A DNA stretch of 64,000 bases, taken from positions 5,205,980 to 5,269,979 of the forward strand of contig NZ_KI912107.1 of the NCBI RefSeq assembly GCF_000517085.1. Direction: 5' to 3'. This document shows, in pieces, positions 28,153 through 36,831 of this stretch. Under the pieces are notes generated by a model. That model had not been told where the DNA came from. It saw only the letters and a program-made list of their open reading frames with translations, and searched no databases. This stretch comes from Saccharicrinis fermentans DSM 9555 = JCM 21142. Its GTDB lineage: Bacteria; Bacteroidota; Bacteroidia; Bacteroidales; Marinilabiliaceae. Within the stretch, counting starts at the first letter, position 1. Each line of letters begins with the position of its first letter. A program made the translations under genes and the position numbers.

Positions 28153-28618
28153 AATTTTAAGTGCTTGTGTTTTGTGTCTGAGCCTTGTGTTTGTCTCCTG
28201 TGGCCCTACTGTGGTTTACGAAGGTGTGGCAGAGGTGCCAGGGACAGGATGGCATAAGGATACTGTGGCGGTTTTTCAAAGCGAGGTGACCAAACTTCAG
28301 GAAAGCTGTCACTTGCTCCTGGAGGTGGAAAATACTGATGCATATAGCTATAATAATATTTGGTTTTTTGTGGATGCCGTATCTCCCGGAGGGCATGTGC
28401 AACGTGATACCCTAGACTGTTTGTTGGCCGATAAGGCTGGCGATTGGTACGGGAAACGTAGCCTGGGAAGTGAGGTATATAAAAGTGTGCATCCGTATAA
28501 ATTGAATATTCGATTCCCCGAAAAGGGTACATATAAGTATTATGTAGTCCAGGGAATGAGAGATACTATGCTAACAGGTATTACGGGTGTGGGTATTAAA
28601 ATTATTGAAGTAAATTAA
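28139..28618 (+). CDS. gldH: Gliding motility lipoprotein GldH
   Basis: A 159-aa lipoprotein from the ATG at 28139, chosen because AGGAGG lies just before it and the lipobox (LVFVSC, Cys about 21) then falls at a normal distance. The open frame begins earlier, inside ricT. WHKDTVAVFQSEV and NIWFFVDAVSPGG are typical of GldH. The family was defined by gliding mutants in Flavobacterium but is widespread in non-gliding Bacteroidetes, often in the holB-ricT cluster seen here. Confidence 0.87.
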   Translation: MLKNKILSACVLCLSLVFVSCGPTVVYEGVAEVPGTGWHKDTVAVFQSEVTKLQESCHLLLEVENTDAYSYNNIWFFVDAVSPGGHVQRDTLDCLLADKAGDWYGKRSLGSEVYKSVHPYKLNIRFPEKGTYKYYVVQGMRDTMLTGITGVGIKIIEVN

Positions 28619-28703
28619 AAAAAAAATGGTCCAGTGCTTGCTACTTTTTATATGATAGATTGTGGCAGGTATGGATTTTTTTTAAATAGTAGACTATAAA
28701 ATA

Positions 28704-29471
28704 GTGGGTAAGAATAAGTTATATAAGTTTGCCAAATTGGAGACTTATCGTCATGTTTTTCAGGCTTCATTTGACGAGCCTAACAGAGAAGACTTTCATA
28801 TGAAAGGTAAATGGAAGCAAGCGTTCTTTGGTAATGATCATCCATTGGTTTTGGAATTAGGTTGTGGAAAGGGAGAATATACTGTTGGGTTGGGAGAATT
28901 ATACCCCGAGAAAAATTTTATTGGCATGGATATTAAAGGTGCCAGAATTTATACAGGAGCAACACAAGCCCTCCAAAAAGAAATGAATAATGTGGCCTTT
29001 ATTCGTGCAAAGATAGAATTAATTACTTCTTTTTTTGCTGAAGGTGAAGTGGATGAAATTTGGATTACCTTTCCTGATCCGCAGATGAAGAAGACAAGAA
29101 AGCGCCTGACATCAACCCGCTTTCTGAATTTATATCGTGAAATATTAAAACCCAATGGGACACTGCACTTAAAAACGGATAGTAACTTTTTGTATACATA
29201 TACCAATGCAGTGGTAACGGAAAATGATTTGCCCGCTCAAATTAATACGGCCGATTTGTACCATAGTGATGTGGTTGATAAAGTCTTGTCCATTAAAACA
29301 TATTACGAATCTCAGTTTTACGAACAAGGTATTCCTATCAAATATATTAAATTTTCCATCCCACAAAAGATGAAATTGGTGGAGCCGGAAATTGATATTG
29401 AGTTCGACGAATACCGTAGTTATAATAGGGGGGCAAAGATGCCGGAAGAAACCAAAGTGCAAAAAAAATAA
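28704..29471 (+). CDS. trmB: tRNA (guanine-N7)-methyltransferase
   Basis: A 255-aa SAM-dependent enzyme that methylates G46 of tRNA. The start is a GTG at 28704. SAM motif I is [19 protein letters not shown], followed by [11 protein letters not shown], and the signature [25 protein letters not shown] is complete. It is followed 2 nt later by the alkyltransferase-like gene, so the two are coupled. Confidence 0.95.
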   Translation: MGKNKLYKFAKLETYRHVFQASFDEPNREDFHMKGKWKQAFFGNDHPLVLELGCGKGEYTVGLGELYPEKNFIGMDIKGARIYTGATQALQKEMNNVAFIRAKIELITSFFAEGEVDEIWITFPDPQMKKTRKRLTSTRFLNLYREILKPNGTLHLKTDSNFLYTYTNAVVTENDLPAQINTADLYHSDVVDKVLSIKTYYESQFYEQGIPIKYIKFSIPQKMKLVEPEIDIEFDEYRSYNRGAKMPEETKVQKK

Positions 29472-29473
29472 AA

Positions 29474-29809
29474 ATGCAAGACGACTTTTTTCAACGGGTT
29501 TATGAAGTCGTAGAGCGAATTCCCTGGGGTAAGGTTACCTCTTACGGAGCCATCGCCAGATATTTGGGCACTGCACGATCCAGTAGGATGGTAGGATGGG
29601 CACTCAGTAATTTAAGGCACTCAGAAGGCTATATACCGGCTCATAGGGTGTTAAATAGAAATGGACAGCTCTCGGGAAAAGCAGCCTTCGGGAGTGATAC
29701 CTTGATGCAGGAATTACTTGAGAATGAAGGAATGGTGGTCGTTAACGATCAAGTGGTGGATTTTAAGGGTCATTTCTGGGATCCTGTTGAACTGGATAAG
29801 GAAATGTAA
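29474..29809 (+). CDS. Alkyltransferase-like (MGMT-related) protein lacking the catalytic Cys
   Basis: A 111-aa protein covering only the DNA-binding domain of O6-alkylguanine transferases. It has the family's VVERIPWGKVTSYGAIARYLGTARSSRMVGWAL. At the active site the usual PCHR is PAHR (GYIPAHRVLNRNGQL), so the acceptor Cys is replaced by Ala. Such ATL proteins bind damaged DNA without repairing it directly and hand it to excision repair. Encoded 2 nt after trmB. Confidence 0.9.
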   Translation: MQDDFFQRVYEVVERIPWGKVTSYGAIARYLGTARSSRMVGWALSNLRHSEGYIPAHRVLNRNGQLSGKAAFGSDTLMQELLENEGMVVVNDQVVDFKGHFWDPVELDKEM

Positions 29810-29848
29810 TTTTCTTATGGGCATATGCGCATATTAAAAGTATGTGTG

Positions 29849-29856
29849 TATATTTG
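29849..29856 (+). promoter_or_regulatory. Possible -7 box of the apbC-nifU-type operon
   Basis: TATATTTG matches TAnnTTTG. It would give a 5' UTR of about 110 nt before the ATPase gene. No -33 TTG is visible. Confidence 0.35.
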
Positions 29857-29967
29857 TACTTATTCTTAATCAAATTAAATAAGGATAATACAGACACTAT
29901 AAACAATGCATTATAGTCTGCCAAAGGTATTTTTCCTTATTCAATGATATACTAAAATATTTTTAAA

Positions 29968-31077
29968 ATGAGTTTTTATCCTCAGCTCGTACTAGATGCG
30001 CTTAAGCATGTTCGTCATCCCGGAAAGGGAAAAGATATTGTTTCGTTAGAAATGGTAGAAGACGATATAAAGATTGATGGCAAAAAAATTAGTTTCAGTT
30101 TGCTCTTTGATAGAGCCAATGACCCAATGATTCCTTCGTTGAAGAAGGCTTGTGTTCAGGCCATTGAGACCTATGTTGGTGAGGATGCTGAAATTCGGGG
30201 TAATATCTATATTAAGATTAAACCGAAGCCCAAGGCCGAACCAGTAAAATTGCTGGCCGATGTAAAAAATATTATTGCAGTAGCTTCCGGTAAGGGTGGA
30301 GTAGGTAAGTCTACCGTAACATCTAACCTGGCAGTGGCATTGGCTAAGGCCGGTTATACGGTGGGTTTGTTGGATGCAGATATCTTTGGTCCATCTATTC
30401 CTAAAATGTTTAAAACGGAAGACGCCCGTCCTTTGTTGGATAAAATAGATGGTAGAGATCGTATTATCCCTGTTGAGAAGTATGGAGTGAAGATGCTTTC
30501 AATTGGATATTTCGTAAACCCTAAGGATGCTACTATCTGGAGAGGAGCGATGGCTACCAATGCCATTAAACAGTTGATTACAGAAGGGAATTGGGGTGCG
30601 CTGGATTATTTATTGATCGATTTACCTCCTGGAACAAGCGATATACATCTTACTATGGTTCAAACGCTCTCCATCAGCGGAGCTGTCATTGTGACTACAC
30701 CCCAAGATGTAGCCCTGGCTGATGCTGTAAAAGGAGTGAGTATGTTCAAAAGTAAAAATATTAATGTCCCAATTCTTGGTTTGGTGGAGAATATGGCTTG
30801 GTTTACACCTGCGGAATTGCCTGATCATAAATATTTCATTTTTGGTAAAGATGGAGGTAAGCGTTTGGCAGATGAACTGGAAGTGCCCCTGTTGGGACAG
30901 ATTCCTATTGTTCAGAGTATTCGTGAAGGTGGCGACCAAGGGGAGCCTGCTGTACTAAACGAAGAAACTGCTACCGGTGTTGCTTTTGCTCAGGTTGCTC
31001 AAAAAGTTGTGGATGCAATAGAGAAGAGAAATAACGACCTGCCGCCTACTAAGATTGTTGAAATTAAAACGCGCTAA
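29968..31077 (+). CDS. apbC: Mrp/ApbC-family iron-sulfur cluster carrier ATPase
   Basis: A 369-aa protein. An N-terminal MIP18/DUF59 domain (about 1-90) precedes the deviant Walker A GKGGVGKSTVTSNL (108-121), followed by LLDADIFGPSIPKMF and LIDLPPGTSDIHLT. No CxxC cluster-binding motif is obvious in the C-terminal part, in contrast to many Mrp proteins. It likely carries Fe-S clusters to target proteins. It is followed 3 nt later by the NifU-type scaffold, which supports that role. Confidence 0.92.
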   Translation: MSFYPQLVLDALKHVRHPGKGKDIVSLEMVEDDIKIDGKKISFSLLFDRANDPMIPSLKKACVQAIETYVGEDAEIRGNIYIKIKPKPKAEPVKLLADVKNIIAVASGKGGVGKSTVTSNLAVALAKAGYTVGLLDADIFGPSIPKMFKTEDARPLLDKIDGRDRIIPVEKYGVKMLSIGYFVNPKDATIWRGAMATNAIKQLITEGNWGALDYLLIDLPPGTSDIHLTMVQTLSISGAVIVTTPQDVALADAVKGVSMFKSKNINVPILGLVENMAWFTPAELPDHKYFIFGKDGGKRLADELEVPLLGQIPIVQSIREGGDQGEPAVLNEETATGVAFAQVAQKVVDAIEKRNNDLPPTKIVEIKTR

Positions 31078-31080
31078 GTC

Positions 31081-31323
31081 ATGGAAAAAAACAAGCACTT
31101 TAAAGTTATTGAAGAAGCACTGGAGGAGATTAGACCTTATTTGAAGGCGGATGGAGGAGATATTTCTTTGTTAGAGGTGTCGGATGATCTAGTGGTGAAA
31201 GTGAAATTGTTGGGGGCTTGTGTGGGCTGCCCAATGAGTTATCAGACGATGAAAAACGGCGTGGAACAAGTGGTGAAAAAAGCTGTTCCTGAAGTGAAGG
31301 AGGTATTGGCTATTCTTGAATAG
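31081..31323 (+). CDS. NifU-like scaffold protein (C-terminal domain type)
   Basis: An 80-aa protein consisting only of the NifU C-terminal domain, with GACVGCPMSYQTMKNGVE (CxxC) as the cluster ligand pair. It assembles or transfers Fe-S clusters, likely with the ATPase encoded directly upstream. A strong terminator follows. Confidence 0.93.
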   Translation: MEKNKHFKVIEEALEEIRPYLKADGGDISLLEVSDDLVVKVKLLGACVGCPMSYQTMKNGVEQVVKKAVPEVKEVLAILE

Positions 31324-31351
31324 AACCTGAAATAAATAGCGTTTATCATAT

Positions 31352-31380
31352 AAAGCCAACATTTATTGTTGGCTTTTATT
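31352..31380 (+). terminator. Terminator after the NifU-type gene
   Basis: AAAGCCAACA (31352-31361) and TGTTGGCTTT (31367-31376) pair perfectly over 10 bp around a 5-nt loop and run into T-rich sequence. It lies about 30 nt past the stop codon. Confidence 0.8.
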
Positions 31381-31468
31381 ATGCCCTCTTTTTTTGTATT
31401 GCTTTTCATTTTTGATAAACTTATTGTAACTTGTATGTTCAAAATATTTATTACATAACATATATCTC

Positions 31469-31705
31469 ATGGAAGCTAAAATTGCTCAAAAAGGTCCCTA
31501 CGAAGTAGATCTGAAAGAAGGCGTAGCTGTATACTGGTGTGCTTGTGGTAAGAGTGGAAAGCAACCATTCTGCGACAGTTCTCATCAGGGAAGTGAATTT
31601 ACCCCCATGGAGTTTATTCCTGAAAAGTCGGGTGTCCATTTCTTGTGTGGATGCAAGAGATCCCACACAAAACCCATGTGTGATGGAACACATCTTAAAT
31701 TATAA
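31469..31705 (+). CDS. CDGSH-type iron-sulfur protein
   Basis: A 78-aa protein with two CDGSH-like cluster sites: WCACGKSGKQPFCDSSH and FLCGCKRSHTKPMCDGTH. Each has the C-x-C...C...H pattern that binds [2Fe-2S]. Two-site small proteins of this kind are common in bacteria and have unknown roles. It has no signal peptide. The convergent NtrC-type gene begins 37 nt beyond its stop, with no clear terminator between them. Confidence 0.9.
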   Translation: MEAKIAQKGPYEVDLKEGVAVYWCACGKSGKQPFCDSSHQGSEFTPMEFIPEKSGVHFLCGCKRSHTKPMCDGTHLKL

Positions 31706-31741
31706 CACAAGAAAATAACATGCTCGATTCCAAAAAAGAGG

Positions 31742-33091
31742 CTATTTTAAGTCGCTCTCTTTTTCTCGTTTTATCATATTATAGATGGTAGACTTGCCAA
31801 TGTCTAGTTTCTTGGCAACCTTAAGTACGTTGTTGTTATATTGACGAAGGTAATGTCTGATGATTCTTTCGGTATATTCTTTTAGTGTCATTTCTTCTGA
31901 CAAAATATCCAATTCTGTGTTGTTGGAATTTAAAAGAATATTTTCTTCGTCTATTTGCTGACTGCCAGCCATAACTGCACTTAATTCAATAATGGCCTTT
32001 AGTTCACGTACGTTTCCAGGGAAAGCGTAGCCCAGTAGTTTCTTTTTGGCTCTAGAGGTAAAAGCCATAGGCTCCAGGTTATTGTCTTCGCAAAAACTAT
32101 TTAAGAAAAATTGGCTTAGGGTGATAATGTCATTTTGCCTGTCTTTTAAGGGTGGAAGATGAATAGGTAAGCCCAATAGGCGATAATATAGGTCTTCTCT
32201 GAAATTCCCCAGCTTAACCTCTTCCATTAAATCTTTATTGGTAGCAGTAATAATGCGTGTGTTTACCTTAATTACTTCGTTGCCTCCTACACGTGTAATC
32301 TCTCTTTCTTGTAATACCCGTAGTAGCTTTACCTGTAGATTGATGTCCATTTCACCTATCTCATCTAAAAAAATGGTGCCGCCTTCTGCTTCTTCAAATT
32401 TTCCTTTTTTGGTGAGAATGGCTCCTGTAAAGGCTCCCTTTTCATGCCCAAAGAGTTCGCTCTCAATTAAGTCGCTGGGAATGGCACCCATGTTAACCGC
32501 AATAAAGGGTTTTGCTTTTCGTATGGAGTTGTAGTGGATTGTTTTAGCAATGAGTTCCTTGCCTGTTCCCGTGTCGCCGTATATGGATACATTGATATTG
32601 GGTACTTTTACTGCTTTTGAAAGCAAAGCAAATACTTCTTTCATGGCCGGACTGTCGCCAATAATGGCATTGCCAAAATTATATTTATGGGCTATCTCAC
32701 TTTTTAGGTGAGAAATTTCTTCAAGAAGCTTTTTCTTACTGCGGATATTGTTGACACTGTTGAGTAGACGATCTTTTATGTTTTCGTCCTTGGTGATGTA
32801 GTCGTAGGCCCCTTCTCTCAATAGGTTGACCGCTGTGGTTATGCTATCCTGGCCTGAGATGATAATTACTTCAATATCAGGATTGTATTTTTTTATTTTT
32901 TTTAGAATCTCATCTCCCGTGTAGTCCGGTAGTCCCAAGTCAAGTGTGACAATATCGGGGTTGTCAGGCAGGTGTTTGAAAAATGATTCCCCATCAAAAA
33001 AAGTACCTATCTCAAAATCCGGATTCAGAGATAAGGAGTGTTCAATTAATTTATTAAAGACCCGGTCGTCTTCAACTACATGAATTTTCAT
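31742..33091 (-). CDS. Sigma-54-dependent response regulator (NtrC family)
   Basis: A 449-aa protein. The receiver domain has Asp in VTLDLGLPDYTG (D51). The AAA+ domain (about 135-375) has Walker A GDTGTGKELIAKTIH, GAFTGAILTKKG (sigma-54 contact) and Walker B GGTIFLDEIGEM. A Fis-type helix-turn-helix (VAKKLDIGKSTIYNMIKRE) ends the protein. It should activate sigma-54 promoters when phosphorylated. No kinase gene is adjacent. The minus strand shows TATATTTG at the complement of 33117-33124, within the palindrome CAAATATATTTG, as a possible promoter. Confidence 0.93.
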   Translation of the reverse strand: MKIHVVEDDRVFNKLIEHSLSLNPDFEIGTFFDGESFFKHLPDNPDIVTLDLGLPDYTGDEILKKIKKYNPDIEVIIISGQDSITTAVNLLREGAYDYITKDENIKDRLLNSVNNIRSKKKLLEEISHLKSEIAHKYNFGNAIIGDSPAMKEVFALLSKAVKVPNINVSIYGDTGTGKELIAKTIHYNSIRKAKPFIAVNMGAIPSDLIESELFGHEKGAFTGAILTKKGKFEEAEGGTIFLDEIGEMDINLQVKLLRVLQEREITRVGGNEVIKVNTRIITATNKDLMEEVKLGNFREDLYYRLLGLPIHLPPLKDRQNDIITLSQFFLNSFCEDNNLEPMAFTSRAKKKLLGYAFPGNVRELKAIIELSAVMAGSQQIDEENILLNSNNTELDILSEEMTLKEYTERIIRHYLRQYNNNVLKVAKKLDIGKSTIYNMIKREKESDLK

Positions 33092-33356
33092 TAATAGCTG
33101 ACTTTTTATGATAATTCAAATATATTTGTTCATAAATTAGGAACTATCACTTTGGTTTAGAATTTAAGTACGTAAAAATACGCTACAATATATAAAATTG
33201 TTTTGGCAAAGATGGTTAATTAGAAATTAGATATAATAATTTTGAGCAAACGTAGTTTTAATTGTGATGGATAATTACTTGTAAAAAAGGTGCTTCCAGA
33301 GGTTTGTTGCCATGACTGCCTATTGCAATTTGACGATTGATAATTTATTAGAATAA

Positions 33357-36300
33357 ATGAGATTTAAAAGAATATATTTCCTGTTAATAATGACTGTTTT
33401 AGGGGCTTGCTCCACCCAAAAAAATACAGGTGTCAGAAGGGCTTACCATAACATGACTGCACATTACAATGTGTACTTTAACGGATACGAAAGTTTTAAG
33501 GAGGGGCTTAAAGCGATTGAAGAAAATAATGAGGATGATTATACGCAAGTGCTTACAGTATTTCCTGATTCAAAAAAAGGCAGCGAGTCTGTGGCGCAGA
33601 GTCAGATGGATAGGGCCATTGAAAAGGGAACCAAGTTAATTAAAGTGCATTCTATTCGGAAAAAGCCTGAAAATAAGCGTGAAGAGCAGTCTGTAAAATA
33701 TAAAAAATTCTTGAGCCAGAATGAGTTTAATAAGTGGGTGGATAATGCCTATCTATTGATCGGTAAATCTCATTTTTATAAGCATGATTACTATATGGCA
33801 CAGCAAAGTTTTGCATATATGTTCCGCGAATTTCAAGAAGGACCGGAATGGTATGAGGCTGAAATATGGAATGCCCGGGCGGCCATTGAGTTAGGGGATT
33901 TTGCTCAGGCGAAAATTTTGCTAGAAAATTATAATATGGAGGGAAAGGCTCCTTCACGGCTGTATGGACTTTATGCAGCTACTTATGCCGATTATTATAT
34001 GCGCCAGGCCAGATATGCCGAAGCCATTCCATTTATGAGAGAGGCGGTAGATGGGGCTTGGTCGAAGTATTACCGACGAAGATTTAACTTTATTTTGGCA
34101 CAGCTGTATCAATCACAGGAACAGTATGCTGAGGCAAGCAAGGCCTATGAAGCGGTTATTAAATCTAACCCTCCGTATGAGATGGCCTTTAATGCCAAGG
34201 TAAATCGCGCTGGGGTGCTCTTTGAAGAAGGTGGATTGGAAGCCGTTAAAAAGGAAATTAAGCGTCTTTTGAGAGACAAACGGAATTCCGATTATGAGGA
34301 CCAGATTTATTACTCTCTTGCAATGGCATACAAAGCGGAGGAGCAAGAGGACCAGGCCATGGAAAATTTTTTACTAGCCATAGAGAAAAGTATCGATAAT
34401 AATTACCAAAAGGGAATGTCCTTTTTTGAATTGTCGGAAATATATTATGACAGGCCGGAATATAAACCTGCCTATTATTATTTAGATACCGCAATTGTTA
34501 ATCTCAATGAAAGTTTTCCTGGTTTTCAGGTGATTCAGGCAAGGCATAAGAGTCTGAAAGGCTTGGTGTCGAATCTGGATGTTGTTGAACGTGAGGATAG
34601 TCTTTTGCGCGTTGCTGCCATGTCTGAACAGGAACGTGAGGCTTTGATTGCCGATATTATTGAGCAAGAGAAGATGAGGCTGGATGCCTTAAAGAAAAAG
34701 AAGGAAGGAGAGGCAAATGGCGATGTCTTTTGGGATCCAATAGTGAGTCAGTCTTCTGTTAGTTCCCAATCGCAAGGTGGTAAATGGTATTTTTACAACC
34801 AAACGTCGGTAGGTATGGGTAAATTGGAGTTTGAAAAGATATGGGGAAGACGAAAGCTTGAGGATAATTGGCGTAGGGCCAATAAGCAGGCCGTAATGGA
34901 TGAGCCGGAGGATGTGGAAAATCCTGAAGATATGTTTGGTGAGCTGGGAGAGCTGCCAGTGGATAATGCAGGAGATAGTATAGGTGCACTGCCGGGACAG
35001 AACAAAGAAGAGTTAAGTAAGCCGTTGGGTAAGGATGCTTACTTGAAGGATATACCACTGACCCCAGCACAAAAAGAAGCTTCCAATAAACGAATTCAGG
35101 GCGCCTTGATGAACCAAGGACTGATCTATAAAGATGAACTGGAGAATATCCCTTATGCCATAGATGCCTTTTTAGAATATGCCAAGCGATATCCCCAAGG
35201 TGATTTTATAGAAGATGTATATATGAACCTGTACTTGTGTTACGAAATGCAGCGGGATACACCGAGGATGGCAGAGATAAAAACAACGATAATAAATAGG
35301 TTCCCGGATGGTGAGTTTACAGCCTATCTGAATGATCCGGGATACTTTGAGAAGAGAGAGGTCAGAAAAAGAAGAATGGAAACGCTTTATCAGGAAAGTT
35401 ATGCCAGTTATCTCTTTGGTGATTTTAGTGTTCCTGTTGCTCATCTGGCCGAGGCGAAAGGTATTGATGCTGAAAATGTGCTGTTGTCTAAGTTTAAATT
35501 GTTGGCTGCACTTTCCTATGCAAAATCAGGAAGTACGGATCTTTTTGTGAATGAGCTTAGTGAGATTATTCAGGATTACCAGGGTAGTGAAGAACAAACC
35601 ATGGCCAGTGCTATACTGGCTTTGTATGAGGAGGGAAGAATGCCTGTTAAGGGTGCTACTGCGTCTAACCTAGTGTCTAAACGTAATGAGGAGTTTGTCA
35701 AGGAGCAAAAAGAAATAGGCAATGCTGGTATAGATCATCAAGTGGCGACTTCTTATACTATTGATCATAAGGCGAGTCATAGTCTAGTGCTATTGGTCAA
35801 TCCTGAAGCGGATATGAATAGACTGAAATTTAATATTGCAGATTATAACTTTTCTAAATTTTTATTGAATGACTATGAAATGGGGAAAAGCCAATTGCCT
35901 GATGCAACACCGGTTTTCACTGTTTCTGGATTTCTTAACCGCTTAGAAGCGCTGGATTATTTTTATTCATTACGTGAACGATCTGAGATATTTGAAGTTG
36001 ATGGCTTGAGGTATAAGAAGATGTATGTTATGCATGGTAAGAATATGGAGTATCTGCTTTCGTCGGGAGATGTAGAAGGTTATGATCAGTTTTTTGCAGA
36101 GAATTATTTGTCTGCTGAAGCATTTAAAAATTTAGCGGATGAGCGTAATCGGGTTGAAAGGGAAGCATGGAATGTTAATAGCCAGGAAAAGCAACAGAAG
36201 AATATAGCTGGAACAGGAGAATCATTGGTGAGTGAAGGTAAGGCTCCGGAATCGCAAAAGGAAACTATTTTGCGTACCAAAGAGGATCGTAAGCTGGTTG

Positions 36301-36827
36301 AAAAAGAGATAGAGGTTTCGGAGCGTATCCGTAGTGAAGGTGAGTCTGAAGTGCAGGAAAAGACTGAGCGCGAAGTTGGTAGGCAGGAGACAGAGGAGCC
36401 TGACATAATAGAGGAGCCAGTTCAGGAGACCGACATAAAGACGCAGCCCATCATTGAAAAAACAAGTTCACCCTTTAAATATGAAGAAGGAGCTCATCAT
36501 GCAATGATTTTATTTAAAAAAGGTTATATTAATACGGAGCGAATGGGAACTGTGTTTAAAAACTATACCAAAAGTAACTATGGTACAAAATATGAAGTGG
36601 AGCACAATAAAATGGGAGCCGATTATTACTATATCATTGTTAAAGGCTTTGCCAATGCCAGTGAAGCAAAAACATATTTAAATAAAGTAAAGCTGAACAG
36701 TTTTTTAATGCGCGAAATATCCCGTACCGAAAATTATTTATGGGCCATTAGTGATAATAATTTCTCAAGACTGAGCAGTGCGGAATCATTTGCTTTGTAT
36801 CAACAGTTCTATAAATCGGAATACTAA
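33357..36827 (+). CDS. porW: Type IX secretion lipoprotein SprE/PorW, TPR-rich
   Basis: A 1156-aa lipoprotein (LGACSTQK, Cys 18) with many tetratricopeptide-like repeats from about residue 100 to 700. The N-terminal RAYHNMTAHYNVYFNGYESFKEG block is the hallmark of the SprE/PorW family, needed for T9SS secretion and gliding in Flavobacterium and Porphyromonas. A charged, low-complexity stretch (about 940-1040) precedes the C-terminal domain. It is followed 4 nt later by porX, so the two are cotranscribed. Confidence 0.9.
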   Translation: MRFKRIYFLLIMTVLGACSTQKNTGVRRAYHNMTAHYNVYFNGYESFKEGLKAIEENNEDDYTQVLTVFPDSKKGSESVAQSQMDRAIEKGTKLIKVHSIRKKPENKREEQSVKYKKFLSQNEFNKWVDNAYLLIGKSHFYKHDYYMAQQSFAYMFREFQEGPEWYEAEIWNARAAIELGDFAQAKILLENYNMEGKAPSRLYGLYAATYADYYMRQARYAEAIPFMREAVDGAWSKYYRRRFNFILAQLYQSQEQYAEASKAYEAVIKSNPPYEMAFNAKVNRAGVLFEEGGLEAVKKEIKRLLRDKRNSDYEDQIYYSLAMAYKAEEQEDQAMENFLLAIEKSIDNNYQKGMSFFELSEIYYDRPEYKPAYYYLDTAIVNLNESFPGFQVIQARHKSLKGLVSNLDVVEREDSLLRVAAMSEQEREALIADIIEQEKMRLDALKKKKEGEANGDVFWDPIVSQSSVSSQSQGGKWYFYNQTSVGMGKLEFEKIWGRRKLEDNWRRANKQAVMDEPEDVENPEDMFGELGELPVDNAGDSIGALPGQNKEELSKPLGKDAYLKDIPLTPAQKEASNKRIQGALMNQGLIYKDELENIPYAIDAFLEYAKRYPQGDFIEDVYMNLYLCYEMQRDTPRMAEIKTTIINRFPDGEFTAYLNDPGYFEKREVRKRRMETLYQESYASYLFGDFSVPVAHLAEAKGIDAENVLLSKFKLLAALSYAKSGSTDLFVNELSEIIQDYQGSEEQTMASAILALYEEGRMPVKGATASNLVSKRNEEFVKEQKEIGNAGIDHQVATSYTIDHKASHSLVLLVNPEADMNRLKFNIADYNFSKFLLNDYEMGKSQLPDATPVFTVSGFLNRLEALDYFYSLRERSEIFEVDGLRYKKMYVMHGKNMEYLLSSGDVEGYDQFFAENYLSAEAFKNLADERNRVEREAWNVNSQEKQQKNIAGTGESLVSEGKAPESQKETILRTKEDRKLVEKEIEVSERIRSEGESEVQEKTEREVGRQETEEPDIIEEPVQETDIKTQPIIEKTSSPFKYEEGAHHAMILFKKGYINTERMGTVFKNYTKSNYGTKYEVEHNKMGADYYYIIVKGFANASEAKTYLNKVKLNSFLMREISRTENYLWAISDNNFSRLSSAESFALYQQFYKSEY

Positions 36828-36831
36828 AATA

